A stretch of 25,808 bases of DNA from IMG/VR virus record IMGVR_UViG_3300006802_000489, positions 1 to 25,808 of that record; one strand, written 5' to 3'. The notes under the pieces were generated by a model. That model worked only from the letters and a program-made list of their open reading frames with translations, ran no database searches and was not told the DNA's origin. Below, piece after piece: positions 21,588 to 25,808 of the stretch. How positions within the stretch are numbered: the stretch's first letter is position 1; each line of letters begins with the position of its first letter. Made by a program: the position numbers and the translations under genes. This DNA comes from a virus.

Positions 21588-22827
21588 ATCGTGCTACCTC
21601 TGGTTTAATTGACACTTCCCAATAGCCGTGTCGGTGAGCTTCGTCGCTCACAGGGCCACCGAAAAGTTTGTTCTTAGGAACATGGATGAAGCGTTGCTTG
21701 TCCATGGCAGGACCGTTGGATTTCCCTATGGTGATGATGGCGTCTGCCTCACCCGGCTTGTCCACTTTGCTGCCGCGCAACTGATCCATGGTGATGTACT
21801 GCGTCGATGCACCACTTGCATCTGTCTGACTAATGGCCAGCACCGGGCCGTAGTCGTGAGACAACTCACGTGCCCACTTATACAATCTACCCAAGCGGCT
21901 GTGTTCTCCCTCTTCCTTGTTGGAGAATCCGTCCACTTTATCCAACTGGTCAAACACGATGAGGCCGGGATTGAGTTCCCTGAACAGCGGTGTTAGCTTG
22001 TGTGCATTGTTCAAACCACTATCGTTGTTGAGCACCAGAATGCGATTGGGCATCCCCATGAGCTTCTCGTACTCTGCTGCACACTTGGCTTCATCTGCTT
22101 TCAGATCAGCAAGCGTACAACCCAAGGCTGCTTGCATGATGCGCAGCATCACCTTATCACTGCGCTCTTCGTTGTTGATCCAAACCACAGGACGATTGCC
22201 TGTAATTTGAGGAGCCATGTAGCTCACTTCACTGGCCGCAAAGGTGGTTTTACCCGTCTCAACGTAGGCAGCGACGAGCACAAAGTCCCCTTGTCGCAAG
22301 GGGCCGCAGCTAATGTTCAGTTCATTGAGCCGCCAATTGAGGCCGGGTGCGCTGGCTTGTGCCAGTACATCACCAATCCCCCCTGTGACAAACAGATCAG
22401 TGGGGCTGATGGCCCTGCCTAGTTCCTTGTCATAGCGCTTCACCAAGTCTGCTACGTCATCAATGGAGGCTGTGCCTTCCCTTACTTCTAGGGCTGTCTC
22501 AGCTATTGACCGGCTGTATTCCTGCGTAATGTAGTGGCGCAGCACATCTTCTGTCGCAACAGAAGGGGTGTGACTACGCAGGTTGTTGAAGATGGTTTTA
22601 TATAGCGGAGCAGTGTCTTTGCGTACCTGTGCATTACGGTAGACAAAGAAGTAGCTTTCAAAGGCAGACCAGTCAAGCACACTCACCGCAGGGTAGTGCG
22701 AGAAGAACGATGCCATGGTGGTGTAGATAAGCTGCGCTTCCTTGCCTAGCACCCACTCATTTATGTACGGCTTGAATCTGTTGTACTTATCCCTTTCTTT
22801 CACTATTGACAGGAGTTCGAGGTCCAC
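21571..22827 (-). CDS. Replicative DNA helicase, DnaB/T7 gp4-type RecA fold
   Basis: A 418-residue protein starting at GTG 22827, sharing a base with the primase stop (TAGTG). The N-terminal 140 residues are helical (primase-interaction type). The RecA-like domain follows: Walker A AAYVETGKTT (186-195, K193), a Walker A form in which the first Gly is Ala, as in several phage DnaB-like proteins; VVWINNEE (214-221); Walker B LIVFDQLD (289-296, D293); AISQTDASG; and LRGSKVDKPGEADAII, the motif near the arginine finger region. It should unwind DNA as a hexamer in front of the polymerase. In T7 primase and helicase are fused; here they are two coupled genes. A palindrome copy (21670-21681) encodes VPKN. 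Confidence 0.9.
   Translation of the reverse strand: MDLELLSIVKERDKYNRFKPYINEWVLGKEAQLIYTTMASFFSHYPAVSVLDWSAFESYFFVYRNAQVRKDTAPLYKTIFNNLRSHTPSVATEDVLRHYITQEYSRSIAETALEVREGTASIDDVADLVKRYDKELGRAISPTDLFVTGGIGDVLAQASAPGLNWRLNELNISCGPLRQGDFVLVAAYVETGKTTFAASEVSYMAPQITGNRPVVWINNEERSDKVMLRIMQAALGCTLADLKADEAKCAAEYEKLMGMPNRILVLNNDSGLNNAHKLTPLFRELNPGLIVFDQLDKVDGFSNKEEGEHSRLGRLYKWARELSHDYGPVLAISQTDASGASTQYITMDQLRGSKVDKPGEADAIITIGKSNGPAMDKQRFIHVPKNKLFGGPVSDEAHRHGYWEVSIKPEVARYEGTR
21670..21681. repeat. Dispersed 12-bp palindrome, copy 12 (TTAG centre)
   Basis: GTTCTTAGGAAC in the 3' part of the helicase gene, read on the minus strand as VPKN. Confidence 0.85.
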
Positions 22828-23690
22828 TAGATTCTGGTAAAGTTGCTGTGCGCGAAAACTTTGTTTATATTGTCTGGGCTGTACTGTTTAGGTTCTTTTA
22901 AGGTGTTCCTTGCTGCGTAGAAAGAAGTCTTGCGTTTATCAATGAGAGGTGTCAAACGCTGAACCAATTCCTGCTGTTTGGCACGTCCCGGTAGATCAGG
23001 GTCAAACCAAACAATGAGATTTTTCCACCTGTTTACATCAAACTCTCCGACAGGAAAGTCTGTACCTAAAGCAGCAATACCTACTATATCGTTCTGACGA
23101 GACATAGCAATAGCTGACAAGGCATCCTCTACAATGATGCAACAAGTAGCACTTTTTTGTTTGTGTGAATCGCCTCCATAAAACAACGGCTTCTTGGCAC
23201 CTTTCACGCTGATGTATTTGGGTCCACCAGATTCGATGGCGCGTCCTTGCCAGAAGACACACTTTCCTACGTCATTGAACACAGGGATGATGAGGCGTCC
23301 CCACGAGGGGGAGTAGCACAAACCATATTGTGCTATCTCGTCATCTGTTACGTAGTATTTCCAGAGCCATGCACGGGCAGCAGCAGGCCAGTCAGCCGGA
23401 TTGGTGCTTACGTCAGAAGGCAAGTTCACTGTTTGCTGCATAGCTTCGGCAGCTTCCTTCCCTGCTAGCAATTCCTGTAGAGCGTCATAGTTACGTGGAT
23501 ACATTTTGCTACGTTTGAAATAGTAGCCACCACAATTGTGGCAATAGGCCACTATACAATCAGGAAGACGCTTGATGTACAAGCGTCCTTTGGTGTCGGT
23601 TCCTGCTGAACAGTTGGTATGGTTGATATGGACTTGCTGTCCCACGTCGGTGGGTATGTAGTATTCAACATCATCGTGTGGAATTTTCAC
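22827..23690 (-). CDS. DNA primase with zinc finger and TOPRIM domain
   Basis: A 287-residue protein from GTG 23690 with AAGGGG five bases upstream. The N-terminal zinc-binding part has HINHTNC (H24, C27) and VAYCHNCGG (C50, C53). The TOPRIM core shows IIVEDALSAIA with E188 and IVWFDPDLPGR with D230 and D232, the DxD metal site. It makes RNA primers for lagging-strand synthesis and matches the N-terminal half of T7 gp4 as a separate polypeptide. The order primase then helicase in one coupled pair suggests a split or never-fused gp4 equivalent. Confidence 0.88.
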   Translation of the reverse strand: MKIPHDDVEYYIPTDVGQQVHINHTNCSAGTDTKGRLYIKRLPDCIVAYCHNCGGYYFKRSKMYPRNYDALQELLAGKEAAEAMQQTVNLPSDVSTNPADWPAAARAWLWKYYVTDDEIAQYGLCYSPSWGRLIIPVFNDVGKCVFWQGRAIESGGPKYISVKGAKKPLFYGGDSHKQKSATCCIIVEDALSAIAMSRQNDIVGIAALGTDFPVGEFDVNRWKNLIVWFDPDLPGRAKQQELVQRLTPLIDKRKTSFYAARNTLKEPKQYSPDNINKVFAHSNFTRI

Positions 23691-23761
23691 GGTGTCCCCT
23701 TAGTTTTAGATGTTGTACCTCGGGGTAGGAATTGGACCTGTGTTGTTGGAAAAAGTTCCAT
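23687..23761 (-). CDS. Possible 24-codon mini-gene or coupling leader before primase
   Basis: An ATG-started frame that begins in the stop of the upstream gene (TAATG) and ends in the primase start (GTGA), so it fills the only gap here exactly. The peptide is MELFPTTQVQFLPRGTTSKT plus KGTP. The primase ribosome site lies inside it. It may serve to carry ribosomes from one gene to the next rather than as a functional peptide. Chance cannot be excluded at this length. Confidence 0.35.
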   Translation of the reverse strand: MELFPTTQVQFLPRGTTSKTKGTP

Positions 23762-24255
23762 TAAAGATAGTCCGTGTGGTTGAGCACGGATCGAAGTCGT
23801 TGCTGTCTGATATCTCGATCAAAGCTTTCCGACATGCGAGGGATTTTGTAGGCGAAACGCCCGTCAAAATAAACGGCGTAGCTACCTACACATTCCACCA
23901 CAATAGTGTAGGCAGTGGTTATTGCTTGCCCTCCTAGGCCACCAAACCCAAGTGCTGTAGAGGACCACGTTTGTGGGAACATTGCGTACACAGTCAGGTC
24001 GTCTAAACGAAGAGGTCGTGTCTTTTTAATGCGCACGTCCGTCCCCGTCTTTTTATAAACATCCCAGTCACGTTCTTCGTAGGCAAGGGGAGGAAACGCT
24101 ACATACTGAGCGTGTGCCAACACCATGGCTAGCTGCTCTAAAGGATTGTTGCGAAACATATCTAATAAACCTTTCCAAATGTTTGATTTTGTTACGGGGT
24201 TGGAGTAGCATTGTGTTAGACGAAAGCGAGCTACGTTCCTAAGAACAAACGGCAA
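23761..24255 (-). CDS. 164-residue phage protein, unknown function
   Basis: An open frame of 164 residues. The only plausible N-terminal start is TTG 24255, because an in-frame stop lies five codons upstream and no ATG is present until residue 33. Segments seen: SNIWKGLLDMFRNNPLEQL, AQYVAFPPLAYEERDWDVYK, LDDLTVYAMFPQTWSSTALG followed by GFGGLGGQAITTAYTIVVE, then YAVYFDGRFAYKIP. The last part looks like beta strands of a compact domain with a Gly-rich turn. Early-region position suggests a host-takeover or replication accessory protein. A palindrome copy (24235-24246) encodes VLRN at residues 4-7. Confidence 0.65.
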   Translation of the reverse strand: MPFVLRNVARFRLTQCYSNPVTKSNIWKGLLDMFRNNPLEQLAMVLAHAQYVAFPPLAYEERDWDVYKKTGTDVRIKKTRPLRLDDLTVYAMFPQTWSSTALGFGGLGGQAITTAYTIVVECVGSYAVYFDGRFAYKIPRMSESFDRDIRQQRLRSVLNHTDYL

Positions 24256-24311
24256 TTGCTCGGCCTGTCACCCCTAACATATGCGTCGGTTACGCCAGCG
24301 TTCGGCGTCAT
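24231..24311 (-). CDS. Possible 26-codon mini-gene
   Basis: A short ATG frame starting in the stop of the 54-residue membrane gene (ATGA) and ending 25 bases inside the next gene. The peptide begins MTPNAGVTDAYVRGDR. It could be a coupling device that brings ribosomes to the TTG start of the 164-residue gene. No family is seen and chance is quite possible. Confidence 0.3.
   Translation of the reverse strand: MTPNAGVTDAYVRGDRPSNCRLFLGT
24235..24246. repeat. Dispersed 12-bp palindrome, copy 13 (CTAA centre)
   Basis: GTTCCTAAGAAC at the start of the 164-residue gene, read on the minus strand as VLRN. Confidence 0.85.
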
Positions 24312-24472
24312 CCGCCAATGTACCAATCCAAAGATGGCAAAACGCTCGTTGCCCACGTCATCATTCGTTCCGCTTTCTTCGGCGTGAACAATGCCACTGT
24401 CCAGTACGCCGCCAGCATCATCAATTCCACTACCGCAGCAATCGGTAGCAAAAACAATCGAAATCGCCACAT
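24308..24472 (-). CDS. 54-residue inner-membrane protein
   Basis: A short gene from ATG 24472 with GGAGGG about seven bases upstream. The peptide starts MWRFRLFLLPIAAVVELM and continues MLAAYWTVALFTPKKAER, giving a hydrophobic stretch from about residue 5 to 31 with Arg at the N side and Lys/Arg after it, then a C-terminal part ending SVLPSLDWYIGG. One membrane span with a short tail is predicted. It lies in the early leftward region, where phages often encode small membrane proteins for superinfection exclusion or host control, but a holin role cannot be ruled out. An overlapping alternative frame of 79 codons (GTG 24470) was judged less likely because it has no hydrophobic or family pattern. 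Confidence 0.6.
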   Translation of the reverse strand: MWRFRLFLLPIAAVVELMMLAAYWTVALFTPKKAERMMTWATSVLPSLDWYIGG

Positions 24473-24521
24473 CCTTTAACCCTCCAATCTGTGCCGACGA
24501 ACAACCGCATCGAGCGGACGC

Positions 24522-24989
24522 TCATGGTTCGTCTCCTGTGCGCTGCGCGTCTGCTTCTGTTTCAATATCCAACAAAGCTTGCTTCGGAATCTTGTAGCCC
24601 ATAGCGTCCAGCAGCCGCAGTCGATCTAAGCAGGTGTCTACATCTTCGCTGTAGAAAGAGTGTCCGTCGTAGTCCATACCAATGTTCTTCAGCGGGATCA
24701 GATGCACTGTGGCCATGTGTACGTAGCGGTGCCACAACGAAAATAGCCTAAACGCAATCTTCGCAGCCCATTCGTGACATCGGGTTGGGTACACTGCTTG
24801 GCACTGCTCGTTATCCCACACTGCGCCAAATCGAGGTATCCATTCCCACGGAATGTCAGGAATAGGGGGAACAATTCTTCGCCGCGCAGCTACGTGTGTG
24901 GTCAACCCACCAGCTACGTCGTCATATACATAGACATCACATTGCCAGTTGTTACTGCTCCATCTACAGTAGCTCAAAAAAGCCTCCAT
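24522..24989 (-). CDS. 155-residue phage protein with MEAFLSYCRWSS start
   Basis: ATG 24989 lies inside the end of the upstream gene (16-base overlap). Segments: MEAFLSYCRWSSNNWQCDVY, VYDDVAGGLTTHVAARR, then PPIPDIPWEWIPRFGAVW, a Trp-rich middle, a helix HEWAAKIAFRLFSLWHRYVH, and GHSFYSEDVDTCLDRLRLLD near the end. The start motif and overall layout resemble a conserved phage protein family without known function. The many aromatic residues suggest a compact globular protein. A 49-base gap holding the ribosome site for the membrane gene follows. Confidence 0.7.
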   Translation of the reverse strand: MEAFLSYCRWSSNNWQCDVYVYDDVAGGLTTHVAARRRIVPPIPDIPWEWIPRFGAVWDNEQCQAVYPTRCHEWAAKIAFRLFSLWHRYVHMATVHLIPLKNIGMDYDGHSFYSEDVDTCLDRLRLLDAMGYKIPKQALLDIETEADAQRTGDEP

Positions 24990-25201
24990 TGTCTTACGTA
25001 GCAGGTTCTACCACTGTGCTCTGTCACCGTACCATCATCGGCAAGGCGTACCAATTTAATCGAGAAAGGCCAGTGGCGCTCCGCGAACAAATCGCCCCAC
25101 GGGTCACGTCTCGCAATAGCGAGTGTTGTTTCACCATCGTGGTCTCGCAGCCAAACAAGTTTTCCTCCAGTAAGTTTTGCCCACAACCATTTGAGTAGCA
25201 T
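24974..25201 (-). CDS. 75-residue phage protein, unknown function
   Basis: A small basic protein beginning MLLKWLWAKLTGGKLVWLRD, then HDGETTLAIARRDPWGDLF, AERHWPFSIKLVRLADDGTV and a final CYVRQWRLF. The pattern (WAKLTGGKLVWLRDHDGE-TLAIAR) recurs in small phage proteins of unknown function and reads as a beta-rich domain. It follows the integrase remnant after seven bases and overlaps the next gene by 16. No role can be assigned. Confidence 0.68.
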   Translation of the reverse strand: MLLKWLWAKLTGGKLVWLRDHDGETTLAIARRDPWGDLFAERHWPFSIKLVRLADDGTVTEHSGRTCYVRQWRLF

Positions 25202-25208
25202 TCGTTTC

Positions 25209-25775
25209 TCATTTCAGAGGAACAACCTTGACTACACCTCGTCTGTAGTGACGAGCCGTTGTCTTAGATGTTGTGTGTCCTAATAGGTGTTGTGCTGCGG
25301 TGAGTGTAGAGCTGTCGCTCCCTGTCTTGGCACGGATGTCGTGCTCACGGAAAGGTGCGTTGCCCAGTTCTTTCCACTTGGTCATGGCTCGTCGCCAAGC
25401 TGATTTAAAACCAGCTCTCGTAATTGGGAACCATTTGGATTTTCGCGGAGTGTTGTCTGTGTTTTCCAAATGTTTTGGGTGTGTGTGTAGTCGGATATGT
25501 GTACTCCAGTGAGTCGCCCGACGACAATTCGTAGCGCCCTTGTCCATTGGAATTCCAAAACTTGACTGCCTCCGGATTTACCTGTCCTGACTCTGAGTCC
25601 ACTGACACCCGCATTCTTATCGTCGAGCCCAAGCATGTCACCCATACGTAACCCGGTGAGATACTTGAGCAATAGATAGGTACGAAGCCAAGGTGGACAG
25701 CATCGCTTGGCAAACTGCCTTCTTTCCCACCCTGTCAACAGGATGGTCTGGTCCTAACGGCTTGCGCTTTCCCAT
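25209..25775 (-). pseudogene. int: Tyrosine recombinase (integrase), frameshifted and N-terminally reduced
   Basis: All catalytic residues of a tyrosine recombinase are visible but in two frames. One frame carries LRTYLLLKYLTGLRMGDMLG (first Arg) and a KSGGSQVLEFQWTRAL strand region. The other, starting around 25520, carries FPITRAGFKSAWRRAM, HDIRAKTGSD (H-x-x-R), HLLGHTTSKT (His) and ARHYRRG (nucleophile Tyr). The switch is near an AC repeat (about 25478-25490). A good start, ATG 25775 with GAGGT upstream and MGKRKPLGPD, is in the same frame as the C-terminal part, so two compensating shifts separate them. From 25775 the whole would be only about 188 residues, lacking most of the N-terminal DNA-binding domain. 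It is either a decayed gene or has read/assembly errors. Confidence 0.72.
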
Positions 25776-25808
25776 GGTGTACCTCTAAAGCTGCGTAGTT
25801 GGGAGACG

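Noticed and set aside
629-24246. Palindromes as LexA/SOS boxes
   Set aside because: Known alphaproteobacterial boxes are direct repeats (GTTC-N7-GTTC) and Gram-positive ones have GAAC-N4-GTTC orientation; here it is GTTC-N4-GAAC and the copies sit inside genes, not at promoters.
24231-24470. 79-codon frame starting with GTG 24470
   Set aside because: The ATG two bases earlier in another frame has the better-placed ribosome site and gives a clear membrane protein; only the last 26 codons of this frame are kept as a possible mini-gene.
1-25808. tRNA or rRNA genes
   Set aside because: No cloverleaf-type segment with T-loop GGTTCRA and acceptor pairing, and no rRNA-like stretch, was noticed; nearly all bases are coding. 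A covariance-model search would be needed to be certain.

Overview
The window looks like an internal piece of a tailed dsDNA phage genome, probably a short-tailed podovirus infecting a Gram-negative host. The evidence is a T7-like late block (tail-tube A/B-like proteins, an acetyltransferase-fold protein, and three internal/ejection-type virion proteins), followed by cell-wall hydrolases, facing a T7-like replication block (family A DNA polymerase, helicase, primase, nuclease, DUF3310). No bacterial housekeeping gene, rRNA, tRNA or CRISPR array was seen. I cannot name the species. Gene content resembles the broad T7-like/aquatic podovirus groups, but that is inference.

Layout: bases 2-13427 are rightward late genes: the end of a tail fibre protein, a small exported protein, tail adaptor/tube A-like, a small unknown, tail nozzle/tube B-like, a GNAT-like protein, a gp14-like internal protein, a giant 1823-residue ejection protein carrying an HELTH zinc-protease motif, a 775-residue internal protein, then an exported lytic transglycosylase and an M15 peptidase endolysin. 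A strong hairpin plus T tract (13633-13673) ends the rightward transcript. From about 13437 to the right end every gene is leftward. Read in transcription order from the right edge these are: a frameshifted tyrosine integrase remnant, several small unknowns including a membrane peptide, primase, helicase, family A polymerase, an OB-fold/SSB-like candidate, a Cas4-like Fe-S nuclease, a metallophosphoesterase, a 51-aa protein, a zinc ribbon, an HNH endonuclease, a B12-dependent ribonucleotide reductase, DUF3310 and small unknowns.

Genes are packed with stop-start overlaps (TAATG, GTGA, TAGTG, ATGA, TGATG), so both halves read as translationally coupled operons. The replication block would make dNTPs (reductase), open and prime DNA (helicase, separate primase), copy it (polymerase with proofreading) and process ends or host DNA (nuclease, phosphoesterase, HNH). 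The late block would build the tail, deliver ejection proteins and lyse the cell.

The most unusual signal is a 12-bp palindrome, GTTCYTARGAAC. It occurs 13 times exactly and 3 times with one change, spread at about 1.2-2.7 kb intervals over the whole window, inside unrelated genes on both strands and in both coding phases that avoid a stop codon. It looks like a genome-wide DNA-level binding site. Also notable are the HELTH domain sitting in a low-GC patch of the giant ejection protein, the broken integrase, and several genes shorter than 60 codons (24, 26, 51, 54 and 59 aa) that fit exactly into the overlap chain.
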